Source: Prosthecobacter vanneervenii (GTDB lineage: Bacteria > Verrucomicrobiota > Verrucomicrobiia > Verrucomicrobiales > Verrucomicrobiaceae). From it: a stretch of 64,000 bases of DNA. How positions within the stretch are numbered: position 1 is the first letter of the stretch; every line of letters starts with the position of its first letter. The notes beneath the pieces are model-generated. The model saw only the letters and a list, made by a program, of their open reading frames with translations. It searched no databases and was not told the origin of the DNA. The stretch spans positions 372,001-436,000 of the forward strand of contig NZ_JACHIG010000005.1 of assembly GCF_014203095.1 (NCBI RefSeq). The letters run 5' to 3'. The translations under genes were made by a program, and so were the position numbers. Shown here piece after piece: positions 7,478 through 14,686 of the stretch.

Positions 7478-9253
7478 TTAGGCTGCGAGGCGGGCTGGAA
7501 TCAGAGGCACGGTTGAAGACTGCGGTGTGTGATTGCGGTCAGTGGCAGCGGTGACGCTGAGGACCTCCTCGATGGTGGTCTCTCCGCTGAGCACTTTCTG
7601 AAAGCCGTAGCCGCGCATAGGAATGTAGCCATCCTTCACCGCCTGCTTGAGAAACTCTGCGGGATGAGCGCGGCTGTTGATGAGGTGCTGGAGCGCATGT
7701 GTTACGAGGCACACCTCGTAGATGGAAAGGCGGCCCTGAAATCCACTGCCACGACAGGCCTCGCAGCCCACACCGCGCATGATCTGGCCTTTGAGGTGCG
7801 AAGGGAAGCCGATGGATTTGAGATAGTCCGCCTCCACCTCTGCTGGGGCCTTGCAAGAGGGGCAGAGCTTACGCACCAGGCGCTGGGCAAAGAAGGCACG
7901 CACCGCGCTGGAGACGAGGAAGGGCTCCACCCCCATGTCAATGAGACGGGTGATGCCGCCAATGGCGTCATTGGTGTGCAGCGTGCTGAAAACAAGGTGA
8001 CCGGTGAGGGCTGCGCGCACGGCGATCTCGGTGGTCTCCAGGTCGCGCATTTCCCCGATCATGACCACGTTGGGGTCTCCACGCAGGATGCTGCGCAAGC
8101 CGGTGCTGAAGGTGAGGCCGATCTCCGGTTTGACCGCGATCTGCACGATGCCTGGCATCTTGTACTCCACCGGGTCTTCGATGGTGACGATGCGACGGTG
8201 GGTCTGGTTCAGCTCGGTGAGGAAGGCGTAGAGCGTGGTCGATTTACCACTGCCTGTGGGGCCTGTGATGAGGACAATGCCATTGGGCAGCTTGAGCAGT
8301 TCATCCACCACAGGACGGATGTTATCCGTGAGTCCGAGGCGATTCACTGTGACCTGCTGCTGGGCCAGCAGACGCAGGCTGACGCTCTCGCCTTCCACAG
8401 ACGGGATGGTGGCCACGCGGACGTCGATGGCCATGCCGTCGAGTTCGAGATTGATGCGCCCATCCTGCGGCAGGCGTTTTTCCGCGATGTCGAGACGTGC
8501 CATTATCTTGAGGCGAGCGATCACGGAGGCTTGAAGAGACTTGATGTTTTCCGGTACTGGCAGCTCTTCCAGGCGGCCGTCGATACGGTAGCGGATGCGC
8601 AGGTGATTCTGCTGCGGCTCCACGTGAATGTCCGTGGCGCGCTGCTCCAGACCACGGCGGATGATTTGATTCACAAAACGGACCACCGAGGCCTCCTCGT
8701 CCTCGGGTTCATCCAGCACGGTGACTTCATCGCGCAGATCTTCCGCACCCCAGTCGGCACGACCACGCAGGATCTTCTCAAAGGTATCTGCACCGAGACC
8801 GTAGAGTTTTTGCAAACCTTCCACGATGCGGGTGCGCAGCCCCACGTGCCAGACAACGGGCATGGTCAGACTGGCGGCCACGCGCTGATGCGCCACTAGG
8901 CTGAGCGGATCAAAGGTGGCGATGTGCAACGTGCGCCCCGCTTCTGTTCCATCATCGCTCTTCGTTTCTTCGGTAAAGATGGGCAGCAGGCGGTGGCGAA
9001 GGGCTATCTCTGCTGGCAGCAGGCGACGCAGCCCCTGCTCTGCTGGCTGCTCTTCCTCCTTAGGCTCCCACCATGGCAGGCTCAGAGTCTTGGCCAGTGC
9101 GGAAAGGAAATCGCGCTCGCGCACACCTTCACAATCCAGCACGGCATCCACAAAAGACGTTTGATTGAAGCATGCCTCCTCCACCGCCTGCCGCACGGCA
9201 GGAAGATCGGCACAACCCGAGTCTTTCAGGATCTGATCGATGAGTGGAAGCAT
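7478..9253 (-). CDS. gspE: Type II secretion ATPase GspE
   Basis: This 591-residue cytoplasmic ATPase powers pseudopilus assembly. It has an N-terminal MshEN-like region (about 1-150) and a RecA-like ATPase domain with Walker A ITGPTGSGKST near 329-339, an Asp box and Walker B GEMRDLET near 399. A tetracysteine zinc site is formed by CPSC near 464 and CEAC near 497. The Cys4 site and the MshEN domain are shared with PilB, so a pilus ATPase was considered, but the downstream gspF-G-H-I-J-K-L-M order fits secretion. It is the first gene of the operon. The ATG at 9253 follows an AT-rich, probably promoter-bearing gap. Confidence 0.94.
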   Translation of the reverse strand: MLPLIDQILKDSGCADLPAVRQAVEEACFNQTSFVDAVLDCEGVRERDFLSALAKTLSLPWWEPKEEEQPAEQGLRRLLPAEIALRHRLLPIFTEETKSDDGTEAGRTLHIATFDPLSLVAHQRVAASLTMPVVWHVGLRTRIVEGLQKLYGLGADTFEKILRGRADWGAEDLRDEVTVLDEPEDEEASVVRFVNQIIRRGLEQRATDIHVEPQQNHLRIRYRIDGRLEELPVPENIKSLQASVIARLKIMARLDIAEKRLPQDGRINLELDGMAIDVRVATIPSVEGESVSLRLLAQQQVTVNRLGLTDNIRPVVDELLKLPNGIVLITGPTGSGKSTTLYAFLTELNQTHRRIVTIEDPVEYKMPGIVQIAVKPEIGLTFSTGLRSILRGDPNVVMIGEMRDLETTEIAVRAALTGHLVFSTLHTNDAIGGITRLIDMGVEPFLVSSAVRAFFAQRLVRKLCPSCKAPAEVEADYLKSIGFPSHLKGQIMRGVGCEACRGSGFQGRLSIYEVCLVTHALQHLINSRAHPAEFLKQAVKDGYIPMRGYGFQKVLSGETTIEEVLSVTAATDRNHTPQSSTVPLIPARLAA

Positions 9254-9581
9254 GTGTCTAGCTGGCTAAATCCAGCCTTATAATACCATATATTTATGGT
9301 TTTTTATAGAAATGGCAAGTTTTTAATACCCCCAAACCATTTATATCCCCTGAAAGTCAATATTTGACCGCTAACCTAGACCTCCAAATGAGGGTAATAT
9401 CAGGCTCCAAGAGCTTGCTGACAAAAAGAGTGATGGGGTAACCTAATGAGCCTTATTGAGGCATTCAGCTCGGCCAGAAGAATACCGGTATGGAGCACCA
9501 CACCGAAGACCAGCAAGAGCCCCAGTCTTCGGTTGGAAAAACATGCGCCCCAGGGAGCACCTGGGACTGCATGCAACATGC
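9254..9581. promoter_or_regulatory. AT-rich intergenic region upstream of gspE
   Basis: These 328 bases hold no convincing gene. The part next to gspE (about 9270-9370) is far richer in A and T than the flanking genes and probably contains the leftward operon promoter, although I could not fix a clean -35/-10 pair. A TTGCCA on the minus strand at 9318-9313 is one possible -35. The stretch 9285-9300 is a perfect inverted repeat (ACCATA-TATT-TATGGT). The end near 9503-9565 contains two more inverted repeats that lie downstream of the thioredoxin-like gene. Confidence 0.45.
9549..9565 (-). terminator. Possible terminator after the TlpA-like gene
   Basis: Read on the minus strand, CCCAGG-TGCTC-CCTGGG forms a 6-bp GC-rich stem. 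Seven bases later comes a run of five T (GGCGCATGTTTTT). It starts 17 bases past the stop of the thioredoxin-like gene. A second inverted repeat (CCGAAGAC/GTCTTCGG, 9503-9532) follows. The gap between stem and T-run makes this a weak call. Confidence 0.35.
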
Positions 9582-10646
9582 CTATTTTGCTGTTCCCTGT
9601 GCCCCAAGAATCTGCGCCACCATCGAGTCCAGAGTGCCGTTTTTGATGGCGATCACCCCTTTGGGGTCGATGAGGTAGAGAGTCGGGAAGTTGCGCAGAT
9701 TGTAGAGAGTGGTGTTGGGACCGCTGCTGGTGTTGTCGAGGATGTTGCGGAAGCCCACCTTGTAATCAGCCAGCGCTTTTTTGGCCTCGGTCTCGATGTC
9801 GGTGTTCACCCCGATGACCACGCCGTTCTTGTCTTTGAGCTGCTCGGCCGCCTGATTCATCAGCGGCAGAGTACCGTGGCAGGCGTGGCACCAGCCACCC
9901 CAGAAGATGACGATGACGTATTTGCCGCGGTAGTCGCTGAGCTTGAAGTTGACACCGTCGGCGTCCTTGCCCTCGATTTCCGGAGCCTCGCAGCCGGGCT
10001 GCAGGTTGGTCATTTCAAAGAACATCTTGGCGGCGAAGTCCGAGAGCTTGAAGCCCTGGATGGTCACGTCCGCATAGTCGGCATAGAGCTTCTGGAAGCA
10101 CTCCAGCGCTTTGGGCTTGGAGGCCTCGGCGGAAGCGCGATCAGCGGAGGCGTCGAAGTTTTTGAAATGAATGGCACCGAGGGCATAGAGTGCGGAGGCG
10201 CGCTCATCACGGTTCTTGTTCTTGTCGATGACGGCCTGCAGCACCGGTTCAGCGGGGAGGCCGTGATATTCGAGCTGCTTCACCGCCTCGGCGATGCCGG
10301 GCTTGTCCACAAAGGTGCTGCCGAGCATCTTCAGCGCCTCCTGGCCTTCCGGAAAGCCCGCCGCCCCTGTGACCAGCCAGTTTACGCCTTTGACGACATC
10401 GGGCTGGTCCAGATTGGCCTGCACCAGCTTCATCATCTTGGTGGCATAGGGACCGGCGCTGGGAATGCTGGCGCGGTATTTGTTCTTCTCCTCTTCAGTG
10501 GCTGCGGCGATGAGTTTCTGCGTGTTGGCGCGCACGGAGTTTTCGTATTCATCGATGATGGCGCGGATTTCGGTGGCCAGAGGTGAGGCTGGGGCCTGGG
10601 CCAGAACGGAAACAACGGACAGCAGGAGGATGAGGAGGGATTTCAT
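9582..10646 (-). CDS. Exported TlpA-like thiol-disulfide oxidoreductase
   Basis: The 354-residue protein starts with a signal peptide (MKSLLILLLSVVSVLAQA). Residues 20-215 form a helical region without a recognised name. The C-terminal AhpC/TSA-thioredoxin domain begins near GCEAPEIEGKDADG and has the active site GGWCHACHG (Cys near 251 and 254), with the cis-proline in FPTLYLID. TlpA/ResA-type proteins reduce or exchange disulfides in exported proteins and cytochromes. It follows the CAP-domain gene by about ten bases and is probably cotranscribed with it. The WCHAC motif differs from the usual WCxPC, which could alter redox potential. Confidence 0.87.
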   Translation of the reverse strand: MKSLLILLLSVVSVLAQAPASPLATEIRAIIDEYENSVRANTQKLIAAATEEEKNKYRASIPSAGPYATKMMKLVQANLDQPDVVKGVNWLVTGAAGFPEGQEALKMLGSTFVDKPGIAEAVKQLEYHGLPAEPVLQAVIDKNKNRDERASALYALGAIHFKNFDASADRASAEASKPKALECFQKLYADYADVTIQGFKLSDFAAKMFFEMTNLQPGCEAPEIEGKDADGVNFKLSDYRGKYVIVIFWGGWCHACHGTLPLMNQAAEQLKDKNGVVIGVNTDIETEAKKALADYKVGFRNILDNTSSGPNTTLYNLRNFPTLYLIDPKGVIAIKNGTLDSMVAQILGAQGTAK

Positions 10647-10656
10647 GGGAAATCAA

Positions 10657-11805
10657 TCAACAGGGAAAACGACGGGAGCGACGGTGCCATAGCGATAATC
10701 CGGCAGCGAGGCAGAGCAAGAGGCTGCCAGGCTCAGGCACCACGGCAAAAGATTGATAGACGTTGTCATACATCATCACCGGCACGCCGTAGTCATCGGT
10801 GTGCTCTGTGAGAGTAAAGGTCTTGGCGGCCAGGCCAGTGTCCGGCGCCTCCACGCGATAGACCACGCCATCGGTGAGGCCTGTGAGTGTGATATTGAAA
10901 CCACCGGCGCTGTTGCTGAAGCCGCTGGCGACGAGGATCCCCGTGGCGTCGTTGTAAACATTGATGGCCCTTCCCGCGAGCCCTTCACCGGGCTCGTAAA
11001 AGGCATCGTGCACAATGGTGTCCTGATAGACCGATCCCGTGAGGATGGCGTCTGAGATGTAATGAACACCATCATAGCGGAACTGGGAGGCCAGATGCTC
11101 GGTGACGACGTAGGGGCCGGTGGCATTCACGTTTGTGCCAGGAATAGACACGCTTTGGAAACCGATGCCGATTTCCTTCATACCAGAGTTCAGCAGCAGA
11201 TCGCGATGACCGGCAGGACTCTGAATGCCATTGCCATAGCCAGCGGTCGAGCCGTTGCCATCTCCCCAGTCAATGACGAATGCCGCATGCGCATGCAGCG
11301 GAGACTGGGCTGAGGCAAAGAGGTTCTCCCCCACCTGCAGCCAGTTGGCACCATAGCCGCCGTTTTGAATACGCTGGTCCAGGCTCAGGCCATCGAGTGT
11401 GTGGGACTGCTGATCTGCGGACACCATGAGATTGGAGTAATTTGCAGCCGAGACATTCAGCGCGCTGTTCCATGCCAAAGGCGGCGCGGCGGTGAGACTG
11501 GCAAACTGCGCGGCCAGATCCGATGCGCTGGTGCCGAAGTAATTCAGAGCATAGGCAATGCTGGGGTCATTGGACTTCGGGGTGTCCCAGACACCGGGCG
11601 AAGAGAAATTGACGAGATTGGACAGTTCGTTCTGTGGATCGCTGCGAAAGCGGTTGATCAGTTCCAGCATGTACTGCTGCTCAGCCGTGGGGTCAGCTGC
11701 CCAGCCTTGCGAGAGCAGCAATGCCGCCACGCAGAACAAGCCCATGCACCATCCGCGCCATGCGCGGATGCGTGTGGTGGGATGAACTGGGGAAAAATGA
11801 TTCAC
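10657..11805 (-). CDS. CAP-domain (SCP/PR-1) protein with PEP-CTERM sorting signal
   Basis: The exported protein has an N-terminal signal peptide, a CAP domain and a C-terminal PEP-CTERM tail. The CAP domain shows MLELINRFRSDP near its start, PPLAWNSALNVSAANYSN, SHTLDG, GENLFAS and GHRDLLLNSGMKEIGIGF. A carboxypeptidase-like beta domain (GRAINVYND... GGFNITLTGL) follows, then VVPEPGSLLLCLAAGLSLW and a basic end, the signal cleaved by exosortase. The start is uncertain: a GTG at 11805 gives 382 residues and a basic n-region, an ATG at 11745 gives 362. CAP proteins are extracellular; biochemical roles vary. It is divergent from the membrane protein/regulator operon. Confidence 0.85.
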   Translation of the reverse strand: MNHFSPVHPTTRIRAWRGWCMGLFCVAALLLSQGWAADPTAEQQYMLELINRFRSDPQNELSNLVNFSSPGVWDTPKSNDPSIAYALNYFGTSASDLAAQFASLTAAPPLAWNSALNVSAANYSNLMVSADQQSHTLDGLSLDQRIQNGGYGANWLQVGENLFASAQSPLHAHAAFVIDWGDGNGSTAGYGNGIQSPAGHRDLLLNSGMKEIGIGFQSVSIPGTNVNATGPYVVTEHLASQFRYDGVHYISDAILTGSVYQDTIVHDAFYEPGEGLAGRAINVYNDATGILVASGFSNSAGGFNITLTGLTDGVVYRVEAPDTGLAAKTFTLTEHTDDYGVPVMMYDNVYQSFAVVPEPGSLLLCLAAGLSLWHRRSRRFPC

Positions 11806-11814
11806 GTATCTTAA

Positions 11815-11841
11815 ATTATAGTAATTATAGACACATGCCAA
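11815..11841 (-). promoter_or_regulatory. Probable promoter of the CAP-domain gene
   Basis: On the minus strand TTGGCA (11841-11836) is followed after 15 bases by TATAAT (11820-11815), and another exact TATAAT sits at 11829-11824. ACTTGG at 11843-11838 gives a 17-base spacer to the same -10. Transcription would begin close to the GTG at 11805, so that start would be nearly leaderless; otherwise translation begins at the ATG at 11745. Confidence 0.5.
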
Positions 11842-11872
11842 GTCCGATTCGTTCAGCGACTCTTAAGCAGTC

Positions 11873-11889
11873 ACTTTGTCACGCAAAGT
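11873..11889 (+). promoter_or_regulatory. Operator copy 1: ACTTTG-N5-CAAAGT palindrome
   Basis: A perfect inverted repeat with 6-bp arms and spacer TCACG. It contains the -35 hexamer (TTGTCA, 11876-11881) of the promoter for the membrane protein/regulator operon. Two more copies with identical arms occur at 11906 and 12911. A bound dimer here would block RNA polymerase. It also lies about 30 bp upstream of the divergent CAP-gene promoter. Confidence 0.72.
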
Positions 11890-11903
11890 TTCGCTTGCAT
11901 AAT
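11876..11903 (+). promoter_or_regulatory. Promoter of the membrane protein/regulator operon
   Basis: TTGTCA (11876-11881) and CATAAT (11898-11903) are separated by 16 bases, a good match to a housekeeping sigma promoter. The -35 lies inside operator copy 1, and operator copy 2 begins three bases after the -10, so the two operators bracket the promoter. The first start codon is at 11930. Confidence 0.6.
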
Positions 11904-11905
11904 TC

Positions 11906-11922
11906 ACTTTGGCCCACAAAGT
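11906..11922 (+). promoter_or_regulatory. Operator copy 2: ACTTTG-N5-CAAAGT palindrome
   Basis: The same arms as copy 1 with spacer GCCCA. It sits between the -10 and the ATG at 11930, across the expected transcription start. Its centre is 33 bp from that of copy 1, about three helical turns, which would place two regulator dimers on the same face of the DNA. Confidence 0.72.
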
Positions 11923-11929
11923 AACCACC

Positions 11930-12586
11930 ATGAGCACGACAGAAGCCGCCCTGGAACACCTCCGCATCATCCGTTCCCTGATGGAGAAGGCGCACATCTA
12001 CCGGGCCATCTCTGCACCGGCAGCGCTCACAGGCGGCGTGCTAGCGCTCATCGCCTCCGGCTGGCCGGTATGGCATGCGGCCACTCATCAGGGCGATGCT
12101 GTGATGTGCGACCCATGTTTTCTGCAGATGTGGCTGGTCATTCTGGGAATCGCGTCAGCATTGAATGTTCTCCTTCTGGCCAAAGAAGCGAAGCGTCGCG
12201 GTCAGCCGCTCGTTTCGGCAGACATGCGCATGGCTTTGCGCGCCTTCACCCCTCCCCTTCTTGTGGGCGGTTGTGTGGGCATCGGCCTCATCGTGTTTCT
12301 GCACAATCTCACTCTCGCTGCGCTGGTGTGGGCGCTGTGCTATGGGCTGGCGCTGCTGAGTACGGCCAGCTTTTCACCGCGTTCGCTGGTGCGTCTGGGC
12401 TGGGCCTTTGTGCTCACCGGTCTGGCGGCCTTTTTTGCCTGGGCTGCCTGCAGCGATGTACGGCTGCTGGCGAGCGATCTAGGTCCCGCCTCTCTCGTGA
12501 TGGGTCTCACTTTTGGTGTGCTGCATGTGGTGTATGCCGCAGCCGTTTTCTTCAGCGCCAAACCTGCGGAGGTGAATGCGGAATGA
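11930..12586 (+). CDS. Small polytopic membrane protein paired with a winged-helix regulator
   Basis: The 218-residue protein has a soluble N-terminus (STTEAALEHLRIIRSLMEKA) and then five or six hydrophobic segments. No family motif is certain, and I give no enzymatic function. The ATG at 11930 is chosen because it lies directly behind the promoter and operators; an in-frame extension to 11909 would run into operator copy 2. The stop overlaps the regulator start as ATGA, so the two are translationally coupled. Membrane proteins encoded with a one-domain winged-helix regulator often act as its partner or are its main target; that role is inferred here from arrangement. Confidence 0.8.
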   Translation: MSTTEAALEHLRIIRSLMEKAHIYRAISAPAALTGGVLALIASGWPVWHAATHQGDAVMCDPCFLQMWLVILGIASALNVLLLAKEAKRRGQPLVSADMRMALRAFTPPLLVGGCVGIGLIVFLHNLTLAALVWALCYGLALLSTASFSPRSLVRLGWAFVLTGLAAFFAWAACSDVRLLASDLGPASLVMGLTFGVLHVVYAAAVFFSAKPAEVNAE

Positions 12587-12885
12587 TCGACTTTGATCAG
12601 ATTGACAAGCTCATTCACGAGAAGGGCCGCCTCTCCATCATGACGCTGCTCTCCACGCGCGGAGAGTGGGCTTTTCAGGAGCTGAAGGCGGAGCTGAACA
12701 TGAGTGACGGCAACCTGATCTCCCACCTGCGCACGCTCGGCACCGCCGGCTACATCAAGGAAAATCGCGATGAGTCCGGCACCCGACCGCGCACGAGCTA
12801 CGAGCTGACCGAAGCAGGGCGGAAGGCCTTCAAGGACTACGTCGAAGTGCTCGGAGAGATCGTCAAAGCCGCGCAGCAGGGCTGA
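12583..12885 (+). CDS. Winged-helix transcriptional regulator (HTH_34/ArsR-like)
   Basis: The 100-residue protein is a single winged helix. RLSIMTLLSTRGEWAFQEL precedes the recognition region LNMSDGNLISHLRTLGTAGY, and the wing lies around RPRTSYELTEAGRKAF. This matches the HTH_34 group of MarR/ArsR-like repressors, which bind palindromes as dimers. No cysteine pair or metal site is visible. The start overlaps the upstream stop by four bases and is preceded by GGAGG. The three ACTTTG-N5-CAAAGT palindromes in the same locus, two on its own promoter, make it the probable ligand of those sites and an autoregulator. Confidence 0.88.
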   Translation: MIDFDQIDKLIHEKGRLSIMTLLSTRGEWAFQELKAELNMSDGNLISHLRTLGTAGYIKENRDESGTRPRTSYELTEAGRKAFKDYVEVLGEIVKAAQQG

Positions 12886-12902
12886 GCCTGCGCTCCTTTT
12901 TT
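12871..12902 (+). terminator. Rho-independent terminator after the regulator gene
   Basis: GCGCAG (12871-12876) pairs with CTGCGC (12888-12893), and TCC followed by six T comes next. The stem includes the regulator's stop codon. It would end the membrane protein/regulator transcript just before operator copy 3 and so make ispH a separate transcription unit. Confidence 0.5.
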
Positions 12903-12910
12903 GCCTATTC

Positions 12911-12927
12911 ACTTTGTGCCGCAAAGT
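12911..12927 (+). promoter_or_regulatory. Operator copy 3: ACTTTG-N5-CAAAGT palindrome before ispH
   Basis: The third copy has the same arms with spacer TGCCG and ends 30 bases before the ispH ATG. A TTGCCT at 12901-12906 may be the -35 of an ispH promoter, which would place the palindrome in the spacer, but no good -10 is evident. It suggests that ispH and the ferritin-like gene are controlled by the same regulator. Confidence 0.68.
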
Positions 12928-12957
12928 TAATTAACCACGAACCCAGAACTGAAACCC

Positions 12958-13854
12958 ATGAACATCATCCTCGCTCAACATCACGGCATGTGCTTCGGCG
13001 TCCGCGACGCCCTGCGTGCCACTCATGCAGCAGCACAGCGCGCACCACTGACCATCCTCGGCCAGCTTGTACATAATCCGCTGGTGGACAGCCATCTGAC
13101 AGCTCTCGGCGCGGCGCGAGGAGAGCTGGATGATCTGCAGAGCGCGGCCACGCAGCAGGTGGCCATCACTGCCCATGGGGCTTCAGACCAGCATCGCCAG
13201 GCATGGCATGATGCAGGCCACACGGTGATCGACACCACCTGCCCTCTGGTCAAGAAGGCCCATCATGCACTGGCCATGCTGGTGGCTGAGGGCTATCAGC
13301 CAGTGGTGATCGGCCAGAGCCAGCACGTGGAGGTGCGCGGGCTCATAGGCGACTTTCCCTCGGCCGTCGTCGTGCTCGAAGAGGCGGATCTCGATCGCGT
13401 GCCAGCGCATGCACGGCTCGGCATCATCTCGCAGACCACGCAGCCGGTGGATCTGGCCCTGCGGCTGGTGGAGGCGATCAAGCGCCACCACCGCAGCTCC
13501 GAGGTGCGGTTCATCGACACCATCTGCCATCCTACCAAGCAACGCCAGACTGCGATGGATGAGCTGCTGCGTGACTGCGACCACATCGTGGTCATTGGAG
13601 GGCGTAACAGCAACAACACCCGGCAACTGGCGCAAAAAGCCGCCGCATTCGGCCTGCCCGTGCTGCAGATCGAGCATGCCGATGAACTCGACCCCGAGTG
13701 GTTTCGCAGGGCGCGGAATGTCGGTGTTACTGCCGGAACCTCCACGCTGGATGAAACCGTGAATGCTGTGATGCAGCGGCTCCGGCAAATCGCCGCCGAG
13801 ATGCGCAGCAGCCCAGCCCATGAATTTCTGAGAGCCATGCTCCAGGCCGCCTGA
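12958..13854 (+). CDS. ispH: IspH/LytB 4-hydroxy-3-methylbut-2-enyl diphosphate reductase
   Basis: The 298-residue protein has the three cysteines that hold the iron-sulfur cluster: Cys12 in GMCFGV, one in DTTCPLV and one in DTICHPTKQRQ. Other substrate-pocket motifs are present: ITAHGAS, SQTTQ, GGRNSNNTRQL and GVTAGTSTLDETV. IspH makes IPP and DMAPP in the last step of the MEP pathway. The usual GHxGHPEV motif reads GQSQHVEV and the protein is slightly short, so it could be a divergent second copy rather than the housekeeping enzyme. It lies behind operator copy 3 and 25 bases before the ferritin-like gene. Confidence 0.9.
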   Translation: MNIILAQHHGMCFGVRDALRATHAAAQRAPLTILGQLVHNPLVDSHLTALGAARGELDDLQSAATQQVAITAHGASDQHRQAWHDAGHTVIDTTCPLVKKAHHALAMLVAEGYQPVVIGQSQHVEVRGLIGDFPSAVVVLEEADLDRVPAHARLGIISQTTQPVDLALRLVEAIKRHHRSSEVRFIDTICHPTKQRQTAMDELLRDCDHIVVIGGRNSNNTRQLAQKAAAFGLPVLQIEHADELDPEWFRRARNVGVTAGTSTLDETVNAVMQRLRQIAAEMRSSPAHEFLRAMLQAA

Positions 13855-13879
13855 GACAACCCAACACCCAACGACACCC

Positions 13880-14686
13880 ATGAACACCCAAAAATGGATC
13901 CAACACTTTGAGACGAACACACGCCTCAACCACGAACTGAAACTGCCGGACACAGCGTGCGCACTGCCTGAAGCGGCACGGGATGCACTTGCACGCTCCA
14001 TCGCCATATTTCAGCTGGGAGAAAGTGGTGGCGGCACACGTCTACGGCGCTACACGCGCAGCATCGCCTCACTGGAACGGCTGAAGGGCTACGAGCGTGC
14101 CGTCGATCTCTTTGTGGCCGAGGAACAGAGCCACGCCGCGCTGCTGGCACGCACCGTGGTGCATCTGCGCGGCACACTGCTGAAAAAGCAGTGGAGCAAC
14201 TCGGTCTTCCGCTGGATGCGCAACCTAGTGAATCTGGAATTCAACATCCAGGTACTGCTCACCGCAGAACTCATCGCCGAGGTGTATTTCGGCCTGCTTT
14301 CCCTGCGCTGCAGTGATCCCGTGGTGCAAACCGTAGCCCGCAAGCTGCTGAGAGATGAGATGGGGCATCTCTCCTTTCAGCGAGACTTCCTCTTCGAGCG
14401 CCTGATCACACTCACGCCAGCCATGCAGCGCGTGTGGCGCTGGCAGTTCCGCGCCATTCACATGGCCACAGCCTGGGTCGTGTCCTGGGACCACCGCGAC
14501 TGCCTGCGCAGCCTGGACGTGACTCCTGCGGCCTTTCGCGGCCGAGCCGCGCGCTGCTGGGAGAGCTTCCAGTCACGGCTGGAACGGCGCTTGCAGGAGC
14601 ATGAGACTCACGCGCGCCAGAGTGCCGAATCCACGCCTGGGTACAGCCGCTCCAGCAATGCCACCATGCAGTCGCCAGTGAGCTGA
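13880..14686 (+). CDS. Ferritin-like (diiron four-helix) protein
   Basis: The 268-residue protein carries ferritin-like metal motifs on separate helices: FQLGESGGG, EEQSHAALL, TAELIAEVYF and DEMGHLSFQRDF. The two ExxH-type motifs (EEQSH and DEMGH) and the other glutamates could bind a di-iron centre. Such proteins include rubrerythrin-like peroxidases and diiron oxygenases; the substrate cannot be read from the sequence. It follows ispH by 25 bases and is probably cotranscribed. Its last 79 bases overlap the convergent DUF3482 gene, and the end (RQSAESTPGYSRSSNATMQ) looks disordered, so the tail may be a recent extension. Confidence 0.78.
   Translation: MNTQKWIQHFETNTRLNHELKLPDTACALPEAARDALARSIAIFQLGESGGGTRLRRYTRSIASLERLKGYERAVDLFVAEEQSHAALLARTVVHLRGTLLKKQWSNSVFRWMRNLVNLEFNIQVLLTAELIAEVYFGLLSLRCSDPVVQTVARKLLRDEMGHLSFQRDFLFERLITLTPAMQRVWRWQFRAIHMATAWVVSWDHRDCLRSLDVTPAAFRGRAARCWESFQSRLERRLQEHETHARQSAESTPGYSRSSNATMQSPVS

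Noticed and set aside
7529..8899. A 456-codon open frame antisense to gspE
   Set aside because: The sense strand holds all GspE motifs, and the antisense protein shows His/Asp-rich low-complexity sequence with no domain.
731..9253. Type IV pilus operon instead of type II secretion
   Set aside because: The order E-F-G-H-I-J-K-L-M, the calcium-loop GspG and a GspK without Glu5 point to type II secretion; no PilT or PilA is present.
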